Assembly: GCA_000432775.1 (NCBI GenBank)
Contig: HF990356.1
Coordinates: forward strand, 84,069-96,732
Direction of reading: 5' to 3'
Source: Alistipes sp. CAG:831
Lineage (GTDB): Bacteria; Bacteroidota; Bacteroidia; Bacteroidales; UBA932
Length of the DNA: 12,664 nucleotides
In this document: piece by piece, positions 1 through 6,483 of the stretch
Numbering within the stretch: position 1 is the stretch's first letter
How the letters are laid out: each line of letters starts with the position of its first letter
The notes under the pieces: generated by a model
The model's database searches: none
What the model saw: the letters and a program-made list of their open reading frames with translations, nothing else
Told to the model about the DNA's origin: nothing
Program-made: the position numbers and the translations under genes

Positions 1-2177
1 GCTGCGCCGCATGTGCCGCTCGGGTCAATAAGGTCCTGAACTCCTGCGAGGGGGTGGAAGAGGCAAATGTCAACTACGCGTCGGCCACGGCCCTGGTGAG
101 CTACGATGACTGCAAATGCTCGCCTGAGGCTCTGAGGAAGGCGGTGGAGGAGGCCGGTTACGGCCTTATTACGGATGTGGCCAATGAGGAGGAGGCTGCG
201 GAGGAGGAGCGCCTGAAGCAGTACAGGGCTCTCAGAAGGCAGACCATAGGTGCGGTCGCGGGGGCCCTGCCCGTATTTGTGCTGAGTATGTTTTTCATGG
301 ACCTGCGCTGGGGGCAGTGGGTGACTTTCGTGCTGGCTACCGCGGTGGTCTTTGTCTCCGGACGCCGGTTCTTCGTAAATACGGTCAGGCAGCTGCGGCA
401 CGGAGCGGTCAACATGGACACACTGGTGGCCAGCAGCACGGGGGTCGCGTGGCTTTTCAGCGTGTTCAATCTCTTTTTCCCCGATTTCTGGCTCTCCCGC
501 GGCATAGAGCCGCATCTGTATTTCGAGGCGGCCAGTGTGATCGTCGCATTTATCCTTATCGGGCGCCTGCTCGAGGCCCGCGCCAAGCAGAAGACCACCG
601 GGGCTATCCGCGGTCTCATGGGGCTCCAGCCCAAGACGGTCACCGTGCTTGCTGAGGACGGCAGCGGGAAGGAGGTGCCGATACAATGGGCCCGTCCCGG
701 TGATATCATCATAGTCAGGCCCGGAGAGCGGGTGGCGGTAGACGGGACGGTGCTCAGCGGTGAGTCTTACGTGGACGAGAGCATGCTCAGCGGCGAGCCC
801 GTACCTGTCTTCAAGCAGCCGGATTCCAAGGTCTTCGCCGGTACCATCAACCAGAAAGGCTCATTCCGTTTCAGGGCTGACAGAACAGGGGGTGACACCA
901 TGCTCTCGCAGATTATCCGTATGGTCCAGGACGCCCAGGGCAGCAAGGCGCCGGTGCAGAATCTGGTGGACCGGGTGGCCGCCGTCTTCGTACCTATAAT
1001 AATAAGCATCGCCGTACTCGTCTTCGCCGCCTGGTGGATATTCGCTCCTCAGGACGGCTTTATTCACGGTCTTCTCTGCATGATTACCGTGCTTATCATC
1101 GCCTGCCCATGCGCCCTCGGTCTGGCTACTCCGACTGCGATTATCGTCGGTATCGGCAAGGGGGCGAGGAACGGTATCCTGATCAAGGACGCCGCCAGTC
1201 TCGAAGTGGCCCGCAAGGTGGATACAGTGGTGCTGGACAAGACCGGTACCCTCACCGAAGGCCGTCCGGAGGTGGTGGACCAGTTCTGGGCTCCAGGGGC
1301 TGAGACCATGCGCCCGGTTCTTTCCGCCCTTGAGTCCCTCTCTGAGCATCCTCTGGCAGGGGCGGTGGTAGAGGCTTTAAAATCAGGGGACGGTACCGCT
1401 CCGCTTGAGATATCCTCCTTCGAGAATGTCCCCGGCAGCGGAGTCCGCGGAGAATATGACGGCGCAGTCTATATGGCCGGAAATCTGGAATTGCTCAGGA
1501 ACAATGGAATAGAACCTTCCGAACGGATGCTGTCCCTCTCCGGGGAGTGGCTCGGGGATGCCCGCACGGTGATCTGGTTCGCAGGTCCTGACGGGGTGCT
1601 GGCCGTGCTGGCCCTGGCTGACCGCATCAAGCCGACTTCCGCGGAGGCCGTGGCCCGTCTGCGCCGGATGGGCATCCGCACAGTCATGCTGACCGGGGAC
1701 AATGAGGCATCGGCGGCGGCTCTGGCACGCGAGGCCGGGATCGACGACTTCCGCGCAGGTGTCCTGCCTCAGGATAAGGCCGCTTATATCAAGAAGCTGC
1801 AGGCCGAAGGGCATAAGGTGGCAATGGTCGGGGACGGCATCAACGACAGCGCCGCCCTCGCTCAGGCTGACCTGAGCATAGCGATGGGCCGCGGCAGCGA
1901 CATTGCGATGGATACTGCAATGGTGACCATCCTCTCCTCCGACCTGATGAGGATTCCCGAGGCCGTCCGCCTCTCCCACCTTACCATCCGCACTATCCGC
2001 GAGAACCTTTTCTGGGCATTTATCTACAATATCATAGCGGTTCCTGTGGCAGCCGGAGTGCTGTATCCGATAAACGGGTTCCTCCTCAATCCCATGATAG
2101 GAGGAGCCGCCATGGCCCTGAGCAGCGTGAGCGTGGTGACCAACAGCCTGCGGCTAAGGGGTAAGAAATTGAATTAA
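1..2177 (+). CDS. copA: Cu(I)-exporting P1B-type ATPase, CopA (5' end outside window)
   Basis: This is an inner-membrane ATPase that pumps monovalent copper out of the cytoplasm. The frame is open through the left edge: upstream of the first GTG (base 54) it reads C-A-A-C then A-R-V-N-K-V, which is the CxxC metal site of an N-terminal heavy-metal-associated domain (bases 3-14). The GTG is therefore not the start, and at least one such domain is partly missing. After it come two hydrophobic segments, the actuator loop with SGEP (near 790), the CPC metal-binding motif in TM6 (1104-1112), the phosphorylated Asp in DKTGT (Asp codon 1236-1238), the SEHPLAG His-Pro motif, TGDN, and GDGIND (near 1830). 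The YN pair and the MALSS motif in the last two membrane segments are the P1B-1 (copper/silver) signature, which argues against Zn/Cd specificity. No terminator is visible before the next gene, 25 nt away. Silver transport is possible as well. Confidence 0.95.
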   Translation, partial: CAACAARVNKVLNSCEGVEEANVNYASATALVSYDDCKCSPEALRKAVEEAGYGLITDVANEEEAAEEERLKQYRALRRQTIGAVAGALPVFVLSMFFMDLRWGQWVTFVLATAVVFVSGRRFFVNTVRQLRHGAVNMDTLVASSTGVAWLFSVFNLFFPDFWLSRGIEPHLYFEAASVIVAFILIGRLLEARAKQKTTGAIRGLMGLQPKTVTVLAEDGSGKEVPIQWARPGDIIIVRPGERVAVDGTVLSGESYVDESMLSGEPVPVFKQPDSKVFAGTINQKGSFRFRADRTGGDTMLSQIIRMVQDAQGSKAPVQNLVDRVAAVFVPIIISIAVLVFAAWWIFAPQDGFIHGLLCMITVLIIACPCALGLATPTAIIVGIGKGARNGILIKDAASLEVARKVDTVVLDKTGTLTEGRPEVVDQFWAPGAETMRPVLSALESLSEHPLAGAVVEALKSGDGTAPLEISSFENVPGSGVRGEYDGAVYMAGNLELLRNNGIEPSERMLSLSGEWLGDARTVIWFAGPDGVLAVLALADRIKPTSAEAVARLRRMGIRTVMLTGDNEASAAALAREAGIDDFRAGVLPQDKAAYIKKLQAEGHKVAMVGDGINDSAALAQADLSIAMGRGSDIAMDTAMVTILSSDLMRIPEAVRLSHLTIRTIRENLFWAFIYNIIAVPVAAGVLYPINGFLLNPMIGGAAMALSSVSVVTNSLRLRGKKLN

Positions 2178-2202
2178 GCAACAATAATCAAAATTATAGG
2201 AA

Positions 2203-3132
2203 ATGGATATTGACTTGGTATATCTATGGGTAGACGGCAGTGACCCTGTCTGGCAGGCACGGCGCAGGGCTTTTACTGGAAAGGGACTGGACGGTACGGA
2301 AGCAAACTGCAAAGGGCGTTACACGGATAACGGTGAACTTAAGTACAACCTCCGTGCGGTGGAGAAGTATGCGCCGTGGATACGCAGAATCTTCATAGTT
2401 ACGGATGACCAGACTCCGTCTTGGCTGGATACCTCCAATCCTAAGGTTGTAATGGTCAGTCAGAAGGATATTATACCCGAAATCAGCAGGCCATGTTTCA
2501 ACTCATCGCTTATTGAGCATTTTCTCTACAGGATACCGGGACTTTCGGAGCATTTTCTCTATGCCAATGACGATACGTTTATAAACAAGCCGGTTACTCC
2601 GGATATGTTTTTTACACCTGAAGGACTGCCTATTATCCGCCTGATTCATACCCGCATGAGGGATATGTATCTGGCTTTCAGGAAAAATGTCCTGGGGGTG
2701 CCGTATAAATATTATATCCGGACTCTGAGAAATGCAGCGGAATTGGTGAAGGACAGGTATGGTGTCTATTACAGCGGGAAGCCGCATCACAATATTGATG
2801 CCTACCTTAAGAGCAGCTGCCGGCATACGGGGGAAGTGTTTGAACGGGAGATATCGGAAGTCCTGACCAATCATGTGCGTAAGGACAATGATATCCAGCG
2901 GGTGATATATTCCTATGCGCCTCTGGCGGAAAAGCGCGGACATCTGGAGTACGTGACTCAGCGGACTTCCTTCAGGTTCTTGATTTACAGGAACCATTAT
3001 GGAAAGCTCAGACGGTATGACCCTCTTTTCTTTTGCATGAATGATTCGGAATATGCCACGGATGCCGACAGGCAGAGAGTGACGGAGTTCCTGGCTGAGC
3101 GCTTCCCGGAGAGATCCCGGTTCGAGAAATAG
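2203..3132 (+). CDS. Stealth-family sugar-phosphate transferase (first copy)
   Basis: The 309-residue soluble protein has the four conserved blocks of Stealth proteins. These enzymes transfer hexose-1-phosphate units to build phosphodiester-linked surface glycans; family examples are the capsule polymerases of Neisseria and human GNPTAB. CR1 is at residues 2-17 (DIDLVYLWVDGSDPVW). CR2 covers about 44-127 (ELKYNLRAVEKYAPW, FIVTDDQ, and the acidic NDD at 122-124). CR3 is near 194-206 (KPHHNIDAYLKS). CR4 is near 277-282 (FCMNDS). There is no signal peptide or membrane segment, so it should act on the cytoplasmic face. The start follows an A-rich stretch containing AGGAA, and CR1 begins at residue 2, which fixes the N terminus. 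The gene is visibly more AT-rich than copA next to it. The acceptor and donor cannot be read from the sequence. Cotranscription with copA is possible but makes no obvious functional sense. Confidence 0.88.
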   Translation: MDIDLVYLWVDGSDPVWQARRRAFTGKGLDGTEANCKGRYTDNGELKYNLRAVEKYAPWIRRIFIVTDDQTPSWLDTSNPKVVMVSQKDIIPEISRPCFNSSLIEHFLYRIPGLSEHFLYANDDTFINKPVTPDMFFTPEGLPIIRLIHTRMRDMYLAFRKNVLGVPYKYYIRTLRNAAELVKDRYGVYYSGKPHHNIDAYLKSSCRHTGEVFEREISEVLTNHVRKDNDIQRVIYSYAPLAEKRGHLEYVTQRTSFRFLIYRNHYGKLRRYDPLFFCMNDSEYATDADRQRVTEFLAERFPERSRFEK

Positions 3133-3155
3133 CCTCCGTCAGAGCTCGAATCCGG
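3117..3155. terminator. Inverted repeat across both Stealth stop codons, possible terminator
   Basis: CCGGTTCGAG (3117-3126) pairs with CTCGAA-t-CCGG (3145-3155), with one bulged T and an 18-nt loop that contains both stop codons. On the plus strand it is followed by five T residues (3157-3161), so it could terminate the plus-strand Stealth transcript. On the minus strand no T tract follows. The arms are the reverse-complementary 3' ends of two homologous genes, so the repeat may be a by-product of homology rather than a selected terminator. Confidence 0.45.
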
Positions 3156-4131
3156 ATTTTTCCGGCAGGATGCGTTCGAAGGCTTCCCGTATGCTGTCCA
3201 TCACCTGATCATAATTCCGGATATGTGCGTTGTCGTTGAGGCAGACAAGGGAGTAGGACTGTCCGGAAATGGCTTTCACGGCCTGTTTTGCCCTGAGGAG
3301 CAGCGGGAACATCTTTGTGTCGTTATAAGTGTTGTACGGCTCGAAGTTGCCGCTGCATATCTGCCATGTGCGGAAAAGCTCAGGAGTATAGTCGCCGGGA
3401 GACCTGAATCTGTTGACTGAAGCGTCGGTCAGTTCCTTGCCTGCTGCGGCCCAGACTTCCTCAAACGTACTTTTCAGGTATGGCTGTGCGTTGTGCGGAG
3501 TGCGCAAGGTGACAAATTTGCCGTAAGGTCTGAGCAGATAGTTCCACCTGGCTTTCGAGCCGTAGCTTCTGTCGAACCATTTGTCGTGGTCCCGGGCCAT
3601 CACCTCTTTCTTGTCGAAATGGCGGTTTATGATATTTATGCTGTTCTGGAGGGTTTTGTACCACTGAGACCAGGACGGGTTCCAGATGAAGGCGGCTATG
3701 TCGCGGGGAAGGCCGTTCTTGAAGAACCGTTCTGTCCCTACCGTGTCTATGATATGGACGTCGTCGTTGAAGTAGACGAAACGTTCGGCCAGGTCGGGAA
3801 TTCTGTGCAGGTAGTATTCGATTACCACGGAATTGAATGTGGGGAGAAACTGTTCCGGTATGTAGTCCTTGTGGTTTACCAGATGTATCTTGGGATTGTC
3901 GGTATTGAGCCATTCCGGTTTCTGACCGCAAGTCACGAAATGTATTCTGCGCACCCATGGAGCGAATTTCTCCACCCCGCGGAACCAGTATCTCAGGAAT
4001 CCGTAATCGCGGAAACGGGCATCCGACACTCCGTTTTTCGTGATGTCGCCCTTTCCCGACCATTTCGCGAAATCCTCCTGCCATACAGGATCATTCATAT
4101 CTACCCATGTGACGACAAAATCGATATCCAT
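3139..4131 (-). CDS. Stealth-family sugar-phosphate transferase (second copy)
   Basis: The 330-residue protein is homologous to the Stealth protein encoded at 2203-3132, and the two align almost without gaps over the first 130 residues. CR1 is at 2-17 (DIDFVVTWVDMNDPVW). CR2 spans about 45-124, with FLRYWFRGVEKFAPWVRR, FNSVVIEYYLHRIP and NDD at 122-124. CR3 is near 211-221 (TPHNAQPYLKS). CR4 is near 297-301 (CLNDN). Known members transfer sugar phosphates during capsule or wall-polysaccharide assembly; the substrate here is unknown. A longer in-frame start exists at 4254, but it would overlap the divergent peptidase gene and its promoter. The Met at 4131 places CR1 at the N terminus as in the sister gene, so I use it. 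A TAnnTTTG box lies 30 nt upstream. No other capsule genes are in view, so this looks like a small accessory glycan-modification pair. Confidence 0.87.
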   Translation of the reverse strand: MDIDFVVTWVDMNDPVWQEDFAKWSGKGDITKNGVSDARFRDYGFLRYWFRGVEKFAPWVRRIHFVTCGQKPEWLNTDNPKIHLVNHKDYIPEQFLPTFNSVVIEYYLHRIPDLAERFVYFNDDVHIIDTVGTERFFKNGLPRDIAAFIWNPSWSQWYKTLQNSINIINRHFDKKEVMARDHDKWFDRSYGSKARWNYLLRPYGKFVTLRTPHNAQPYLKSTFEEVWAAAGKELTDASVNRFRSPGDYTPELFRTWQICSGNFEPYNTYNDTKMFPLLLRAKQAVKAISGQSYSLVCLNDNAHIRNYDQVMDSIREAFERILPEKSGFEL

Positions 4132-4160
4132 ACCTGTTGCGATAATATTGATTAGGGCGG

Positions 4161-4168
4161 CAAAGTTA
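4161..4168 (-). promoter_or_regulatory. -7 box of the minus-strand Stealth gene promoter
   Basis: On the minus strand the sequence reads TAACTTTG, an exact match to the Bacteroidetes -7 consensus TAnnTTTG. It lies 29 nt before the chosen start codon at 4131. No clear TTTG -33 box is visible at the usual distance. Its position inside the longer open frame supports the shorter start. Confidence 0.6.
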
Positions 4169-4201
4169 AACCTTTTCGTCGAAGCAGTCAGAAAAATTTC
4201 G

Positions 4202-4209
4202 TATATTTG
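4202..4209 (+). promoter_or_regulatory. -7 box of the M23 peptidase promoter
   Basis: TATATTTG matches TAnnTTTG exactly and ends 12 nt before the ATG at 4222. Transcription would start near 4214-4217, leaving a very short leader for that ATG, or about 18 nt for the in-frame ATG at 4234. The -33 region is weak. The box is divergent from the Stealth promoter 33 nt away. Confidence 0.6.
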
Positions 4210-4221
4210 AGGAAATTTTAA

Positions 4222-5331
4222 ATGCGCTTGACTATGAGGACACATATTTACCATTCGTTATTGGCGGCGACGGTTCTTGTTCTGGTGGGTGCGTACAGTC
4301 TCAGTGCCCAGAATGAATCGGCGTTCGAGCAGTTCAAGAAGCAGCGGGAGGCTGAGCGTTCGGATTTTGAGGATCAGCGGGCCAAGGAATTCGAGGAGTT
4401 CAAGGCCAGGTACTATTCGGCCTTCGAGGAGTTCAGGAAAAGTTACAGGCGCTCCCTCGAGGAAGAGGAGGCAGCGGTGGACCTGATGGCCTCGGATGAC
4501 GGTATCGCCATTTCTCCGGTTGAGATGGCTCCTGTTCCCAAGGCAGTGGCCTCTACGGCTTCGGAGCAGAAGAGGATTCTGCGTGAGAGCATACGCTTGA
4601 TCGAGACGATGAGGCCTGAGGATCTCATCCCGGCGCTTTCCGATGCCAAGGATACGGTGGAGCGGATGCAGACGGCTGCGGAGGTCATGGAGACAATCGT
4701 TGCAGGAATGAATGCCGATGCTCAGGAAAACGGAAGTCCTGCCGTGCCGGTATCCATGACAGTAGTTCTTGAACCCTATGACCCCGAATATTTTTCAAGT
4801 CTGCCGGATCCGGAAGAGGCTGGAGAAGACCCGGCTGCGTCTCCCTCATCTGTAATCGCCGCATGGGAGGTGACGGAGAAAGGGGAGGTGAGGACTGTCG
4901 TGGGAGAAGGTTCGGAAGATGAGTCCGGTGTTCCGTCAGATGTCTCCGCGCCTCACGGAACTCCTACCGAATATGTCCGGATATCCTCTCCGTTCGGTTC
5001 CAGGATACATCCTATTACTCATAAACGTCATGGTCATAAAGGTATCGACCTGGCTGCTCCGCGCAATACGCCTGTCTATGCCACCGCAGACGGTGTCGTG
5101 ACTTTCTCCGGCCGGAACGGGGGATACGGCAACTTCATCAAGCTTAACCATAAGAACGGTTACAAGACGGCCTATGCGCATCTTAACCGTCGGGCAGTTC
5201 GTGACGGAAGTACGGTCCGCAAAGGTGATCTCATAGGCTATGTCGGTTCTACCGGAGCCAGCACCGGCAATCACCTCCACTACGAGGTCTACTATCAGGA
5301 CAAGCTTATCGACCCCGCAACGACAATGTAA
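4222..5331 (+). CDS. Secreted M23 (LytM-type) peptidase with N-terminal helical repeat region
   Basis: The 369-residue protein is probably a periplasmic zinc metallopeptidase that cuts peptidoglycan cross-links, or an activator of amidases. A signal peptide covers roughly residues 1-30 (hydrophobic LLAATVLVLVGAY, then SLSAQ). Residues 35-89 are a highly charged helix with an 11-residue F-E-x-F rhythm. A second helix follows at about 110-165, then an acidic Pro/Ser-rich linker at 168-250. The M23 domain is at about 253-369 with all zinc and catalytic residues: H272 and D276 (HxxxD), H320, and H351/H353 (HLHYE). Because the catalytic set is complete it should be active, unlike degenerate LytM activators. 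The ATG at 4222 and the in-frame ATG at 4234 are both possible starts. The latter gives a more usual signal peptide (MRTHIYHS) and a longer leader from the -7 box. The gene has its own promoter and is followed by the sigma-54 element. Confidence 0.88.
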   Translation: MRLTMRTHIYHSLLAATVLVLVGAYSLSAQNESAFEQFKKQREAERSDFEDQRAKEFEEFKARYYSAFEEFRKSYRRSLEEEEAAVDLMASDDGIAISPVEMAPVPKAVASTASEQKRILRESIRLIETMRPEDLIPALSDAKDTVERMQTAAEVMETIVAGMNADAQENGSPAVPVSMTVVLEPYDPEYFSSLPDPEEAGEDPAASPSSVIAAWEVTEKGEVRTVVGEGSEDESGVPSDVSAPHGTPTEYVRISSPFGSRIHPITHKRHGHKGIDLAAPRNTPVYATADGVVTFSGRNGGYGNFIKLNHKNGYKTAYAHLNRRAVRDGSTVRKGDLIGYVGSTGASTGNHLHYEVYYQDKLIDPATTM

Positions 5332-5368
5332 CCTAATTTTCACTATGTTTCATCGTTCTGATGATTTT

Positions 5369-5384
5369 TGGCACGCAGTTTGCT
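5369..5384 (+). promoter_or_regulatory. Sigma-54 (RpoN) -24/-12 promoter
   Basis: TGGCACG (5369-5375), four bases, then TTGCT (5380-5384) is an exact match to the sigma-54 consensus TGGCACG-N4-TTGC(A/T). The invariant GG (5370-5371) and GC (5382-5383) are 12 nt apart, as the holoenzyme requires. Transcription should start near 5394-5396. Such a complete match is very unlikely by chance in a window this size. The only plus-strand object downstream is a 14-bp terminator hairpin about 40 nt away, with no start codon in between. An activator (bEBP) site cannot be identified; a TCATC-N5-GATGA inverted repeat at 5350-5364 is very close to the promoter. Confidence 0.85.
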
Positions 5385-5410
5385 GCTGAATAGATCGGAT
5401 AGTTTTTTCA

Positions 5411-5433
5411 TAGGTTAAGTATTAGGTTAAGTA
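5411..5433 (+). repeat. Two tandem copies of an 11-nt word inside the candidate sRNA
   Basis: TAGGTTAAGTA occurs at 5411-5421 and again at 5423-5433, a 12-nt period. The second copy abuts the terminator stem. The complementary octamer TAACCTAA at 5329-5336 begins at the M23 stop codon and could pair with TTAGGTTA at 5422-5429 in a read-through transcript. Repeated unpaired words are a known layout of small-RNA seed regions, but that role is inferred here. Confidence 0.75.
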
Positions 5434-5471
5434 ATAAGGGCTGCCGGTTCTCGGTGGCCTTTATTATTTTT
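5433..5471 (+). terminator. Intrinsic terminator, probably bidirectional
   Basis: Bases 5433-5446 pair with 5452-5465 to form a 14-bp stem (three G-T wobbles, GC-rich core CTGCCG/CGGTGG) around the 5-nt loop GTTCT. It is followed on the plus strand by a T-rich tail, 5464-5471. It would end both the candidate sRNA and M23 read-through. On the minus strand it lies just after the galM stop codon (5470-5472), with the weaker tail TTATTACTT, so it may also end the galactan operon. Confidence 0.85.
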
Positions 5472-6459
5472 ATGCGTTCAGCTTGAAGATTATCGTACGG
5501 GAGTAGGTCTCTCCTGGTCTGAGGACGCAGGACGGGAAGTCCGGGTGGTTTGGGGCGTCGGGGAAACCCTGGCACTCTATGGCCACTCCGTCGTAGTCGC
5601 GGTAGCTGCGGCCGGATTTGCTGACCGGGGAGCCGTCGAGCCAGTTGCCGGTGTAGACCTGGGCGGCCGGCTGGTCGGTCCAGATCTCCAGACGGCGGCC
5701 TGAAGTCTCCGAGCTCAGTTCAGCGGCCAGTTTGAGTCCGGGCTGGCCGTCCAGTACCCAGCAGTTGTCGTAGCCCTTGCCGTAGCGGAGGGCGGGGAAG
5801 TCCGCCTTGATGTCGCGGCCTATGGGCTTGGCGGTGCGGAAGTCCATGGGAGTGCCTTCGACGGAGGCGAGCTCACCGGTGGGGATGAGGGCCTCAGATG
5901 TTACGAGCCAGCGGGAGGCGTTGATCTTCAGCACGTGGTCGAAGATGGAGCCGCTGTCCTCCCCGTCGAGGTTCCAGTAGGTGTGGTTGGTCAGGTTCAC
6001 TACGGTCGGTTTGTCGGCGGTGGCCTTGATTTCCAGGGTCAGGGCGTTGTCGTCCCCCCAGGTGTATGTGGTCTCCACGTGCATGGCGCCGGGATAGCCC
6101 TGGTCGCCGTCGGGACTGTCGAGGGTGAATGTGACCCGGGTGTCCGATGTCTGCGTGGCCTTCCACAACCGGTTGGAGAAGCCGTCCGGTCCGCCGTGCA
6201 GCTGGTAGTCGGGATTGTTCTTGACCAGCTGGTATTCGCGGCCGTCAAGTGTGAAGCAGCCTCCGGCTATGCGGTTGGCGAAGCGGCCCGGAATCTTGCC
6301 GGCGCAGGGCCCGTCCCCGAGGTAGCTTTCCTCGTCCCTGTAGCCGAGCACTACGTCCCCCATGACTCCGTTGCGGTCGGGAACTACTATAGAAACTATG
6401 CCTGCGCCCCGCTCCGTGAGCATTACAGAGGCGCCGTTTTTATTGATAAGGTGTATCAT
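5470..6459 (-). CDS. galM: Aldose 1-epimerase (galactose mutarotase)
   Basis: GalM interconverts beta- and alpha-D-galactose, so that galactose freed by beta-galactosidase can be used by galactokinase. The 329-residue length is normal for the family. Family motifs are in order: GRFANRI (58-64), the conserved His in LHGG (H88), the catalytic His in NHTYWNL (H159), the Asp in KGYDN (D231) and the catalytic base Glu in AIEC (E295). These correspond by motif to the four active-site residues of Lactococcus lactis GalM. No signal peptide is apparent, so it should be cytoplasmic. It is the last gene of the operon, 24 nt after galK, and has a strong GGAGG ribosome-binding site, unlike most genes here. 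Its stop codon overlaps the tail of the terminator that faces it. Confidence 0.95.
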   Translation of the reverse strand: MIHLINKNGASVMLTERGAGIVSIVVPDRNGVMGDVVLGYRDEESYLGDGPCAGKIPGRFANRIAGGCFTLDGREYQLVKNNPDYQLHGGPDGFSNRLWKATQTSDTRVTFTLDSPDGDQGYPGAMHVETTYTWGDDNALTLEIKATADKPTVVNLTNHTYWNLDGEDSGSIFDHVLKINASRWLVTSEALIPTGELASVEGTPMDFRTAKPIGRDIKADFPALRYGKGYDNCWVLDGQPGLKLAAELSSETSGRRLEIWTDQPAAQVYTGNWLDGSPVSKSGRSYRDYDGVAIECQGFPDAPNHPDFPSCVLRPGETYSRTIIFKLNA

Positions 6460-6466
6460 ATGAATT

Positions 6467-6471
6467 CCTCC
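6467..6471 (-). promoter_or_regulatory. Shine-Dalgarno site of galM
   Basis: On the minus strand GGAGG sits 7 nt before the galM ATG (6459). A full Shine-Dalgarno is uncommon in Bacteroidetes and absent before galK in the same operon. It supports this start codon and may allow galM to be translated independently of galK. Confidence 0.75.
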
Positions 6472-6483
6472 GTTAGATATCGC

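Larger units (their letters stand above)
5394..5471 (+). ncRNA. Candidate sigma-54-dependent small RNA, about 78 nt
   Basis: This is defined by an exact sigma-54 promoter at its 5' side and an intrinsic terminator at its 3' side. It contains no ATG, and stop codons occur in the short interval, so it does not look like a small protein gene. From 5' to 3' it has a short leader with a T6 run (5402-5407), two tandem copies of TAGGTTAAGTA (5411-5421 and 5423-5433), and the 14-bp terminator stem. The repeated word would be mostly single-stranded, which would suit base pairing with target mRNAs. Its last bases overlap the stop codon of galM on the other strand, so it is also slightly antisense to the galM transcript. 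The start could be off by 1-2 nt. Expression and function are inference. Confidence 0.65.

Noticed and set aside
54..56. GTG as the start of copA
   Set aside because: The frame is open upstream to the window edge and encodes the CxxC metal site of a heavy-metal-associated domain, so the gene begins outside the window.
4132..4254. A longer start for the minus-strand Stealth protein
   Set aside because: It would run through both divergent promoters and overlap the M23 signal peptide. The sister protein begins exactly at the CR1 block, matching the Met at 4131.
5345..5389. A 14-codon ORF (ATG to TGA) across the sigma-54 promoter
   Set aside because: It is too short to judge, overlaps the promoter itself and would not be in the transcript made from it.
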